64,000 nucleotides of DNA from Photobacterium damselae (GTDB taxonomy: Bacteria > Pseudomonadota > Gammaproteobacteria > Enterobacterales > Vibrionaceae): contig NZ_PYOG01000006.1 in NCBI RefSeq assembly GCF_003026815.1, positions 1 through 64,000 of the forward strand, read 5' to 3'. The position numbers and the translations under genes were made by a program. Below the pieces are notes generated by a model. That model searched no databases, was not told the origin of the DNA, and worked only from the letters and a program-made list of their open reading frames with translations. This document shows, one piece after another, positions 40,940 through 48,836 of this stretch (position 1 is its first letter; every line of letters starts with the position of its first letter).

Positions 40940-43002
40940 TGATTTCGATTCAGGTTAAGCATCACTTTCCAGGACGAATTCGTTTCAAGGTGCCATCACT
41001 AAGATTCCACCAAGGTGTCGGTAGCTGGATTGAAACCAGTTTATTAGCAATTCAAGGGATCAGCGATGTTCGTGTAAATGAGTCTGCTTATTCTGTTGTT
41101 ATTGAGTACGATACACAGCTTCTTCATGCAAAGGTTGTTGAAGAAAGGCTAAATCAATTAGATTTATCTAACGCTACAATTGACAGTGATCCTGAACACA
41201 AATTCACTCGTGGTGATATTGCGATGAATGTGATTGGGACGATTGCTGCAGCACTTTTACCAAGTAAGTGGGGAACATTATCAACAGCAGTATTGATTGC
41301 TCCTACGTTGTTTGCTGGTGCTCGTGACCTGAAGGAAAAAAAGGTCTCGGTTGAAGTTCTTGATGCAATTGCTGTAGGCCTTTCTGCGTGGCGAAAAGAC
41401 TATCGTACAGCGATGATGACACAGAGTCTGATTAGTCTTGGCGAATATATGGAGCAAAAAACTAGCCGAAATAGTGATCAATTATTGGCTGATTTGATGC
41501 GTCCACAGGAGTCGATCGTTTGGCGAATTCAAAACGGTACTCGCTCGCAAATCAATTCAACTGAATTAGAGGTCGCAGACGTTATAGAGCTCTCTCCTGG
41601 TGTTTCTATTCCTGTTGATGGAACCATAATTAAAGGTACCGCTTTAGTTAACCAGTCTTCATTAACTGGAGAGAACGTTCCTGTTCGTCGTGAAGAAGGG
41701 GCTTTTGTTTATTCGGGTACAAGTATTCATGAAGGTACCATTCAAGTTCGCGTAGACAAGGTTGGCAGTGAAGCTACAACTGCGAAAATTGCTAAACTTA
41801 TTTATGATTCCTTGAGTGAAAAGAGCGAAATTCAGCAAGTTACCCAGGATATGGCTAACCGAAGAGTGAAAATCACTTTAGGTATTGGTGCCGCAGTATT
41901 TGCATTAACTCAAGATATTAATCGCGTTGCTTCTGTTTTTCTTGTCGATTATTCATGTGCTCTTAAACTCAGTACGCCTGTTACATTTAAGTCGATTATG
42001 TATCGAGCTGCTCAACAAGGGATCCTTTTTAAAGGAGGTAGCGCAATTGAGAAGCTGGTAAACATAGATACGTGCGTCTTTGATAAAACAGGAACACTGA
42101 CTCATGGCGATATGCAAGTTACTGATGTTATTCCATTATGTGAATCTAACTCAGCAAGAGATCTATTAGCTATTGCTGCATCTGTTGAAGAGCATAGTAA
42201 TCATCCTCTTTCTCAAGCTGTAGTAAACGCAGCAAAACATAACCAATTACCTCATATTGAACATGGGGAAGTTGAATATGTTATTGCTCATGGTTTAAGA
42301 AGTACTTTAAATGAACATGAGTTAGTGATGGGGAGTCGACATTTTTTAGAGGTTCATGAAAATGTCGATTTTTCATCTTTTGAGCAAATAATTAGAGAGT
42401 ATGAAGCGAAAGGTCGTCATCTTATATTTATTTCGCATCAAAATATTCTCATTGGCATGATTGGACTTCGAGACCATTTACGCGAAGATGCACTTGAAAC
42501 GCTAAGTATACTTCGTCAGTTTGGAGTCAAAGAGCTGATTATGGTGACCGGCGATAGCAAGTTTAAAGCGAGTATTCTCGCTGAAGAACTTAAGCTCGAT
42601 CGTGTTTTTGCAGAAGCAGTACCATCTGAAAAATCTACAATTGTCGAGTCGCTACAAGCGTCAGGTAGAAAAGTCATGTTTGTTGGTGACGGGGTGAATG
42701 ATGCTCCAGCATTAACCGCTGCTGATGTTGGCGTTGCTATGTGTCGAGGTACAGAATTGGCTAGACAGGTCGCTGATGTTGTCTTGCTACGTGACCAACT
42801 ACATGGATTAGCAGAAGCTAAAGAGTTAGCAGATATCGCAATGAATGTTATTAACTCGAATATTAAGATTGCTGAGTACGTTAACAGTGGCATCATGCTA
42901 GCTGCAGCAATGGGATGGCTTAGTCCAACCATGAGTGCATTACTTCATAATGGCACAACGTTATCTATTTTAAGTCGCTCTGCTAGCTTAAAATACCAAT
43001 AG
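40939..43002 (+). CDS. P1B-type metal-transporting ATPase (FezB-like candidate)
   Basis: The product is 687 residues. The N-terminus is an HMA-like domain with HHFPGRIRFKVPSL and no CxxC. P-type features are SLTGENVPV (actuator), FDKTGTLTHGD with phosphorylated Asp382, EEHSNHPLSQA (HP motif) and FVGDGVNDAPAL. The usual CPC/SPC site of the sixth membrane helix is DYSCALKLSTP, with a single Cys340, and the last helix has LLHNGTTLSILSRS. An Arg-containing N-terminal motif and a CPC-less site match my recollection of the P1B-6 group, to which FezB belongs. Transport of iron into a membrane compartment is inferred; other metals are possible. Confidence 0.85.
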   Translation: MISIQVKHHFPGRIRFKVPSLRFHQGVGSWIETSLLAIQGISDVRVNESAYSVVIEYDTQLLHAKVVEERLNQLDLSNATIDSDPEHKFTRGDIAMNVIGTIAAALLPSKWGTLSTAVLIAPTLFAGARDLKEKKVSVEVLDAIAVGLSAWRKDYRTAMMTQSLISLGEYMEQKTSRNSDQLLADLMRPQESIVWRIQNGTRSQINSTELEVADVIELSPGVSIPVDGTIIKGTALVNQSSLTGENVPVRREEGAFVYSGTSIHEGTIQVRVDKVGSEATTAKIAKLIYDSLSEKSEIQQVTQDMANRRVKITLGIGAAVFALTQDINRVASVFLVDYSCALKLSTPVTFKSIMYRAAQQGILFKGGSAIEKLVNIDTCVFDKTGTLTHGDMQVTDVIPLCESNSARDLLAIAASVEEHSNHPLSQAVVNAAKHNQLPHIEHGEVEYVIAHGLRSTLNEHELVMGSRHFLEVHENVDFSSFEQIIREYEAKGRHLIFISHQNILIGMIGLRDHLREDALETLSILRQFGVKELIMVTGDSKFKASILAEELKLDRVFAEAVPSEKSTIVESLQASGRKVMFVGDGVNDAPALTAADVGVAMCRGTELARQVADVVLLRDQLHGLAEAKELADIAMNVINSNIKIAEYVNSGIMLAAAMGWLSPTMSALLHNGTTLSILSRSASLKYQ

Positions 43003-43017
43003 CCTATCTATAATATT

Positions 43018-43037
43018 TAGCCCCTTCTCAGGGGCTA
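43018..43037. terminator. Bidirectional hairpin between the ATPase and rha
   Basis: TAGCCCCT (43018-43025) pairs with AGGGGCTA (43030-43037) around a TCTC loop. It separates two convergent genes; U-tracts are weak on both sides. Confidence 0.7.
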
Positions 43038-43045
43038 ACATCCAT

Positions 43046-43642
43046 CTACTTCTGCACCAACGGCTTTCCATGAATCTTCGCAAGTTCAGCTATCTTTCTA
43101 TTGGCACTATTCGCAATCTCCAACAGTTCATCGACAGTAAATACATTTCCTTCTTGTAGTAGGGAAGGGAGTTTAGATTTACTGATGATGAACGCATCAT
43201 TAGGAACAAGTTTGGATTCTATCGGTTGACCATTTTCAAATACGGTCAGTGTTCTGTGGCAAGGTAGAAAAGCAGATTGTTTCTTGAGTTGTTCAGCCAT
43301 CAAATTAAACGCAGTGATGTAAGCTTCTTTTATGACAGCTGCTCTCTTTCCAGTAAACCCCATCACTAAAAACATAAAGCCGTCTTTGGTCATTTGGTAG
43401 TACTTAGAATCTCGAATTGCATTGTTTCCAATATCGAGTTTTCGAACATGGGCGTAAAAATGCGCTGATGTAAAAATCTCTGAGCAATCAAGGGTTTCAA
43501 TCTTTCTTAATATGTCTTTATGTTGCTTGTGGAAGTGCTTTGAAATAGACATGGAATCAGTGACAAGATCATTGTCAGGAGAGAGAAAAACAAGATCTGA
43601 GGGACTAAGTTGGGCAATTGATAATACATTTTGACTAGGCAT
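43046..43642 (-). CDS. rha: Rha family phage regulatory protein
   Basis: The product is 198 residues and has AGGAGG upstream of the ATG. The N-terminal ~110 residues have the Rha pattern: DLVTDSMSISKHFHKQHKDI, followed by LRKIETLDCS, YYQMTKDGFMFLVMGFTGKR and KEAYITAFNLMAEQL. These regulators in P22/phi80 phages and satellites interfere with lytic growth in some host backgrounds. The C-terminal part is unlike other domains I know (NGQPIESKLVPNDAFIISKS). It is a remnant of, or cargo from, a phage-like element different from the left-end prophage. A C4-type RNA lies in its leader. Confidence 0.85.
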   Translation of the reverse strand: MPSQNVLSIAQLSPSDLVFLSPDNDLVTDSMSISKHFHKQHKDILRKIETLDCSEIFTSAHFYAHVRKLDIGNNAIRDSKYYQMTKDGFMFLVMGFTGKRAAVIKEAYITAFNLMAEQLKKQSAFLPCHRTLTVFENGQPIESKLVPNDAFIISKSKLPSLLQEGNVFTVDELLEIANSANRKIAELAKIHGKPLVQK

Positions 43643-44325
43643 AATAGCCTCCTGTAGTGATTATCTATTATCACCACTCAGAGGTCTCAATCACTGGGTG
43701 GTGAACTGAGCAAGGTTGAGACTACCGCCTACAGGAAACGGCCTATCCGAAGATAGCCTCACTCAGCCCACCATAATTCAGATGTGCAAGAGCGCCGCAA
43801 TAAAAAACCAGCATATGCTGGCGTTATTACGCCTGTAGATCATACGGGGTCTCAATCCCGACATTAGATTTTGCTAATGCTTTCACATAATAGGGTAGTG
43901 ATAAGAAAGGTGTCAATAGTGACTTTATCTAATTGTTATGTTTTGGGCAAATTGTATAAATCAACATCAACAGTTTGACTTTTCAGTACGTTGAGAAAAA
44001 TAGAAGTTAAAAAACGTTATCAATGTCATGATATCGAGTTGTTAAATACAATATCATTGTACGGTTTTATAGGCATGAGAAAGTATATTTTTAAAATTAC
44101 GAAATAGTTCTTATTTTATATTGAACATTAAATATATTTTTTATCTGCACGGATATTAGCAAAGATCTCTCTATAATATCAAAAAGGAATTTATAGATAG
44201 CGGATTCATGATTGTATATTCATTTTTAATATTAAAGAAAAGAATTTATCTGCATTTATCCTTTTATGGAATGAAAATGAATATGCATTTAAGTACACGA
44301 TAAGTTAGATATAGGCAAATTTTTG
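43643..44325. other. Rha leader and promoter region, no protein gene
   Basis: The first ~240 bases hold the leader of rha with the C4-type RNA and three TTGAGAC-type segments (GGTCTCAA at 43683 and 43849, GGTTGAGAC at 43714). On the minus strand CCAGCATATGCTGG is followed by six T (43803-43822). The remaining ~430 bases up to 44325 are AT-rich with no convincing gene. Confidence 0.5.
43714..43795 (-). ncRNA. C4-type antisense RNA in the rha leader
   Basis: On the minus strand the segment contains GGTGGGCTGAGTGAGGC, a hairpin GGCTATC-TTCG-GATAGGC with a stable UUCG loop, and GTAGTCTCAACC. This is what I recall as the conserved core of C4 antisense RNAs of P1/P7 and the CI RNA of P4, which silence antirepressor genes. 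The segment GTCTCAA can pair with TTGAGAC, found just upstream of the rha ribosome site. A covariance search with the C4 model would decide. Confidence 0.62.
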
Positions 44326-45195
44326 ATGAATGATAATGCAATAAAGAAAGTCTTCAAATGCTCTTATGATATGCCATCGACAAAAGAACATACGATAGAT
44401 GCTGAACTTTTAGGAAACACTATTTTAAGCTTAGCAAAAGTTATAAAAACATCGAATAGGTTAGTTAATGGTGAAGATGCCAATATTAAATTAAATGTTA
44501 AAGCCCATGAAGAAGGATCATTTGTTGTTGAGTTTGTAGCATGGGTTAATCAGAATGGATTAGATATTTTAGACATTTTAGGTATTACAATGGGTACGCC
44601 AATTATTGGTGGAACAGTTTTTGGAGCTTTAGAGCAAATAAAAGACAATAAAATAATTGCCAAAATAAAAAAGAAAGACCAGCAATATCAATTACAACTT
44701 AGTAATGGATCATTTGTCGAATGTACGGAACAAGTGGCCGATATTGTAACAGACCCTATTGTTAGAAGTGATTTGGCGAAAGTGATCAATAACCCATTAT
44801 CTGGTGATAAAGATAGTAAATTCATTTTAAAAGATGAAAATAATCAACCTATATTAAGTGTTGATGGAGAGTCTGCTCAAAGTTTTCAGTCGATTCCTCG
44901 TACGACACTAGAAGAAGTAATTAATGATGTAAAACAAGTGACAATTCATTTTTCTCAGGTAAACTTCGACGGCCCTACAGGATGGAAATGTGCACTACCA
45001 TCTGGAGAAATTGTATCTGTTAGAATGCGAGATACTGCATTTCGTGATCGTATTAACAAAGGTTATGAAGAATTTTCAAAAACAAAACCTTCTTTAGTTA
45101 AATTATTGACAGTTGAAAAAAAGAAAGCAGATGGTTCTGTAACTATTAGCTATTATATTGAAGAGATGATACGGCAGTTAGGTAAAAATGGTTAG
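44326..45195 (+). CDS. Unknown protein, first gene of a three-gene cassette
   Basis: The product is 289 residues starting MNDNAIKKVFKCSYD. The N-terminal part is alpha/beta (ELLGNTILSLAKVIKTSNRL). A hydrophobic Gly-rich segment (LGITMGTPIIGGTVFGALEQ, near residue 87) is probably membrane-inserting. The remaining part is beta-rich and binds no obvious cofactor (FDGPTGWKCALPSGEIVSV). I recall similar proteins as hypothetical genes of prophages and islands. The two genes downstream are tightly coupled, and a terminator closes the unit. A defence or toxin-like role would fit the setting, but no motif shows it. Confidence 0.7.
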   Translation: MNDNAIKKVFKCSYDMPSTKEHTIDAELLGNTILSLAKVIKTSNRLVNGEDANIKLNVKAHEEGSFVVEFVAWVNQNGLDILDILGITMGTPIIGGTVFGALEQIKDNKIIAKIKKKDQQYQLQLSNGSFVECTEQVADIVTDPIVRSDLAKVINNPLSGDKDSKFILKDENNQPILSVDGESAQSFQSIPRTTLEEVINDVKQVTIHFSQVNFDGPTGWKCALPSGEIVSVRMRDTAFRDRINKGYEEFSKTKPSLVKLLTVEKKKADGSVTISYYIEEMIRQLGKNG

Positions 45196-45197
45196 TT

Positions 45198-45449
45198 ATG
45201 AATAATGTTCTCACAGTTTCAGAATCGATAATAGTAGTTATAGGTAGCATAATGGCTTGGCCTTGGCTATTCACTATGTCTCGCTCTTTTGGACGTGCGC
45301 TCATCGTAGCAATTTACCCTAAAAAAAGTGTTATTTTGGAGATTGAAGAAGAAGATGGTTCAATCGTTAGAAAAACAGTTAAGTTATCCAGTGATGAAGA
45401 ATTAGTTAAGATGATTTTATCACATGAAAAGATAAGGGTTATGGATTAA
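45198..45449 (+). CDS. Small membrane protein of the three-gene cassette
   Basis: The product is 83 residues starting two bases after the preceding stop. A membrane segment lies near residues 9-28 (IIVVIGSIMAWPWLFTMSRS). A soluble tail with charged beta strands follows (ILEIEEEDGSIVRKTVKLSS). Its stop overlaps the start of the third gene (TAATG). The family was not recognised. Tight coupling suggests a complex with its neighbours. Confidence 0.68.
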   Translation: MNNVLTVSESIIVVIGSIMAWPWLFTMSRSFGRALIVAIYPKKSVILEIEEEDGSIVRKTVKLSSDEELVKMILSHEKIRVMD

Positions 45450-45835
45450 TGGGTGAGTTAACACATGAAACCCCTGTTTCTCAAAATAAACCAAACCTCA
45501 ACCCTAGTCTTTCTGTCGGAGGACTATCAACAGTCCTCATCGTTATTGCTAATCAAATTGTATCTGCACATTATCCTAGTATAAACAAAGAATTAATAGC
45601 TTCTGTTATTCCTATACTAGTTGGAGTCTTATTCTGGTTATCGCAAGTTTTTTGTGCATGGTTTGGTTATGGAACAATCGCAGAATTAAAGACTGAACGG
45701 CAACTAGATAAAAGAATAAAATTTCTTGAGAAAAGGCTGAAGAAAGCTCGTACTAGTAATCGGGACCCTCAGTGGATAGCGGAATTAGAAAAACAATTAC
45801 TTGATACTGAAATGGCTAGAGTTAAGGTATCATAA
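45449..45835 (+). CDS. Small membrane protein with coiled-coil tail, third cassette gene
   Basis: The product is 128 residues. Two hydrophobic segments are seen (LSTVLIVIANQIV, near residue 27; ELIASVIPILVGVLFWLSQV, near residue 48). They are followed by a coiled coil with basic and acidic residues (QLDKRIKFLEKRLKKARTSN). The form is holin-like, but the long tail is not typical. A strong terminator follows 36 bases later. Function unknown; may form a membrane lesion or channel with the preceding proteins. Confidence 0.68.
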   Translation: MGELTHETPVSQNKPNLNPSLSVGGLSTVLIVIANQIVSAHYPSINKELIASVIPILVGVLFWLSQVFCAWFGYGTIAELKTERQLDKRIKFLEKRLKKARTSNRDPQWIAELEKQLLDTEMARVKVS

Positions 45836-45870
45836 ATTATTGTTTTTTCTGATTATTGTCATAAATATTA

Positions 45871-45895
45871 AGCGTCATTAATGGCGCTTTTTTTA
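45871..45895 (+). terminator. Intrinsic terminator of the three-gene cassette
   Basis: AGCGTCAT pairs with ATGGCGCT (8 bp, one G-T pair) through a two-base turn and is followed by seven T. Confidence 0.88.
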
Positions 45896-45906
45896 ATCTG
45901 TTCAAT

Positions 45907-46083
45907 CTATTCTGTTTCATCATGTATACTTTTAGATGCGCTGTTTTTCTGAACCGAAGCCACGCCGCTTTCTGCTGCCAACTTGCTAGAATACATCTCA
46001 CTGCGGGCGATCACTTATCCATTTGCTGCTTTGAGCATAAACCAATACGGCTACGCGATGTCATGAATTTCAAAGTAATCCAT
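45907..46083 (-). pseudogene. DUF1508 (YegP-like) pseudogene with two in-frame stops
   Basis: On the minus strand the frame begins MDYFEIHDIA, reaches a TAG, continues PYWFMLKAANG, reaches a TAA, and ends VIARSEMYSSKLAAESG followed by VASVQKNSASKS. DUF1508 domains have FxLKAANGEVI..SE.Y.SK..AE.GI.SV..NA, so the alignment is good over the whole remnant. Stops at codons 11 and 22 make it inactive. It marks decay of cargo at the edge of the island. Confidence 0.8.
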
Positions 46084-46140
46084 ATTTATCTGCCTTTTAG
46101 CTTAATAACATCATTTAACTATATGATAGGCCACAGATGA

Positions 46141-46524
46141 TTCAAAAAGTCACAACTTGATATTATGCACAATTAATGGCTTTTTAATCATTTGATGATT
46201 TCTAAGAGCTAGATTAAATGTATGGAATAAAAAGGTATGAAATGCCAAATCTTAAACTTCCATAATCTGACGTTTTCTAGCTGATGTTTTGAGTTAAAAT
46301 CTAGGGATTTCATGGGGCGCTAAATGGGGCGTTTTGAGTCCATGGGGCAGTAAATGGGGCGATATTTTGACCTTTTTAGGCTTAAAAATATCACCCCAAA
46401 TACAGTGTAACTCTATGAATTTAATTAAAAAGTTAAGAAATACATAAAGTTGTGTTTTTTGCTAACTTTTCGTAAATGATGAAAACTCAGTTTAGTAATA
46501 CTGAATGATGTTTTTTTGTCTAAT
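46141..46524. other. Non-coding edge region of the island
   Basis: No gene is seen between the DUF1508 remnant and the recQ-like gene. It contains the repeated ATGGGGC motifs described separately and otherwise only AT-rich sequence. A CACCCC-type segment at 46389 is not part of the repeats. Confidence 0.45.
46311..46361. repeat. Two direct copies of a 21-base ATGGGGC-containing unit
   Basis: The unit at 46311-46331 and the one at 46341-46361 differ in two bases only, each with ATGGGGC twice, making four copies of the heptamer in 51 bases. Clusters of short repeats next to a junction can be arm-type sites of a tyrosine recombinase, but no integrase gene is present here. Confidence 0.6.
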
Positions 46525-48444
46525 TTATCCATAACATTGCTTAACATGTTCAAGTACATCTTTGTACGGGTAATGCTCTAATTGGGCAAAGCCTTTTAGA
46601 CTTTTGGCTTTTATCGTCGTGTGGATCGGAGAAGCCATTCCGGTTAAAAAGCGACTTAAAACACTGGCTTCTGGTTGTTCATTACATTTGGCTATAAATT
46701 CATCACACCATTGCGTTATTTTTCGATTATCTATCGGTTCCGCTAACACGATTGCGGGCAAAGTTGCGGTTTTCCCTCTACATACGGAACAGTGATGACA
46801 CTGCTTAGGAGCGTTTTCGTCACCGAAGTATTGAGCAAGTTTATAGCTTAGACACTCTTTGCTTTCGAAAAATCCTATCATTTCATCAATGCGGTTGATC
46901 TCATTATTTTCTTTATTATGAAAAAGGTCATACAAGGCCTTGGCTTCATCTTCTATGTTAAATGAGCTGTGTGTGATTTTATACACGTCGGTCATTTGCT
47001 TACTTTCTAGGGTCAACCAACCTTTTTGTGCAAGATAATCCATCGCAGCCACAACGCGTTGTCTTTCACACTGATAGAGTTGCCATAACGCAGTAAAATC
47101 TAGTGTATGCCATACTTTTGCTTTAGGCGAACATGAGAATATGGCTTGTAAAAACTGTAAACGTTCGCCTTCAAAATGTTGCAAGATATCATTGACTGGA
47201 ATGTTGAATTTAAAGCGATACTCAGCGTAATAACTGTATACGGGCTCGATAATATTACGAATTTCTAGATAAACGAGTAGCGTCTTTAATGGCAATAATC
47301 GAATATTACTATCTCTCGATAGACGGTTGATCATCACTTCCCAATGCTGCTCTGCCTGTGCTATTTCGCTTAACACTTTAATGATGGCACTTTGTTCTGG
47401 AGTATCGCCATAGATAAAGTTTTCCAAAACATTTAGGCCCGATTTATTCGCAATAACAGTGCAGGTTGACTGCTGACCATCACGTCCTGCTCGGCCAATC
47501 TCTTGGCTGTAGTTTTCAATTGACTTAGGTAAATCAAAGTGAATAACTTGGCGAATATTTGATTTATCAATACCCATGCCAAAAGCAATGGTAGCAACAA
47601 TACAGTCGATTTTACCCTGCATAAATTGTTGCTGAATATCATTACGTCGCTCACTGCTCATGCCGGCATGGTAGGCATGAGCATGGATATGGTGACGTTC
47701 GAGTTCTTCAGCAAGCCATTCTGCGGTATTTTGCAAAGTGACATAAATAATTGTTGGACCTTGATTTTGATCGTTCGCAATTTGATTTAACAAACTTGAG
47801 AATTTCTCATCTTCTTCTGATGTAAGAATGTTGAGATCTAAATTAGGACGATAAAAGCCTGTTACTACAATATTCTCTTTTTCGATGCCAAATTTTAGTT
47901 GCATATCATCGATAACAGCGGGTGTTGCCGTTGCTGTTAATAGTAGCACTTGAGGAATATTGAGTGCCTTTTGGTATTCAGGTAATTTCAAATAGTCAGG
48001 ACGAAAATTATGTCCCCATTCAGAAATACAGTGAGCTTCATCTATAACCAGTAATGAAATCGGAACATGTGAGATAAATTGTCGAAATCGTTCGTTTTTT
48101 AGGCGTTCAACAGAAATCATTAAAATTTTGATATCACCTTGTCGAACTTGTTGCATGATATTTTGACTTTCATCCCATGTTTGGCTTGAGTCAATTGATG
48201 CCGCTGCGATACCTTTGCTTTGAAGGAAATCAACTTGATCTTTCATTAGTGCCAATAGCGGCGAAATGACCAAAGTAAGATGAGGGAGAAGCAAAGCTGG
48301 TAGTTGATAACATAAAGATTTGCCTGAACCTGTCGGAAAGATGGCAGCACTTGAATGTCCATCTAAAACTCGGGAAATCACATCATCTTGCCCTTGTCGC
48401 AGTTGAGCAAATCCAAAGACTTTTTCTAATGTTTGTAAGTACAT
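46525..48444 (-). CDS. RecQ-family ATP-dependent DNA helicase
   Basis: The product is 639 residues. Motifs run in the usual order: LRQGQDDVISRVL (motif 0), FPTGSGKSLCYQLPAL (Walker A), VIDEAHCISEWGHNF (DEAH), LLLTATATPAV, FGMGIDKSNIRQVIHFDLP and QEIGRAGRDGQQS (arginine finger). A zinc cluster CLSYKLAQYF with later CHHCSVC matches the RecQ C-terminal region. It has no clear HRDC domain, so it may be a RecQ paralogue and not the main RecQ. It unwinds DNA 3' to 5' in repair. The region upstream is non-coding. Confidence 0.88.
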   Translation of the reverse strand: MYLQTLEKVFGFAQLRQGQDDVISRVLDGHSSAAIFPTGSGKSLCYQLPALLLPHLTLVISPLLALMKDQVDFLQSKGIAAASIDSSQTWDESQNIMQQVRQGDIKILMISVERLKNERFRQFISHVPISLLVIDEAHCISEWGHNFRPDYLKLPEYQKALNIPQVLLLTATATPAVIDDMQLKFGIEKENIVVTGFYRPNLDLNILTSEEDEKFSSLLNQIANDQNQGPTIIYVTLQNTAEWLAEELERHHIHAHAYHAGMSSERRNDIQQQFMQGKIDCIVATIAFGMGIDKSNIRQVIHFDLPKSIENYSQEIGRAGRDGQQSTCTVIANKSGLNVLENFIYGDTPEQSAIIKVLSEIAQAEQHWEVMINRLSRDSNIRLLPLKTLLVYLEIRNIIEPVYSYYAEYRFKFNIPVNDILQHFEGERLQFLQAIFSCSPKAKVWHTLDFTALWQLYQCERQRVVAAMDYLAQKGWLTLESKQMTDVYKITHSSFNIEDEAKALYDLFHNKENNEINRIDEMIGFFESKECLSYKLAQYFGDENAPKQCHHCSVCRGKTATLPAIVLAEPIDNRKITQWCDEFIAKCNEQPEASVLSRFLTGMASPIHTTIKAKSLKGFAQLEHYPYKDVLEHVKQCYG

Positions 48445-48836
48445 AATTCAGACACTCTGTATTTTTTTCTTATCCTACCTTATTCCTCGGGTGTTGGGCA
48501 TACCTGCACAAAAAATGTGATCGTTTTATAACTATTTCTGTTGTTTTATGAACGCTATTTTGGGGTAGTGTTAGATTCATCGAGAATAATTGGACCAGAA
48601 ATGAGGTGGAAATTTGAAGCTTGTGCAGTTCATGGTTGAATTCAGGGATTATGTCTAACAGAAATATATTTATGTCTATTATTGAGCGCTTAGGTTTATA
48701 TCATGAGTCGTAACTGACTCTTTTATTATTACTATCGAGATGTTTTGTGATATCACTCATGAGTGCTGAAAATTGCTTTTAAGTTAATCTCTCTGTTGCA
48801 GATAAAACAGAGAATTTATTTTTAAGTGATATATGT
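48445..48836. other. Intergenic region between recQ-like and chemotaxis receptor genes
   Basis: This stretch contains no gene that I can support. It must hold the two divergent promoters; I cannot pick a convincing pair of -35 and -10 boxes by eye. Confidence 0.4.

Noticed and set aside
45922-46140. Plus-strand open frame of 72 residues
   Set aside because: It is the shadow of the minus-strand DUF1508 remnant; composition is not protein-like and no ribosome site precedes it.
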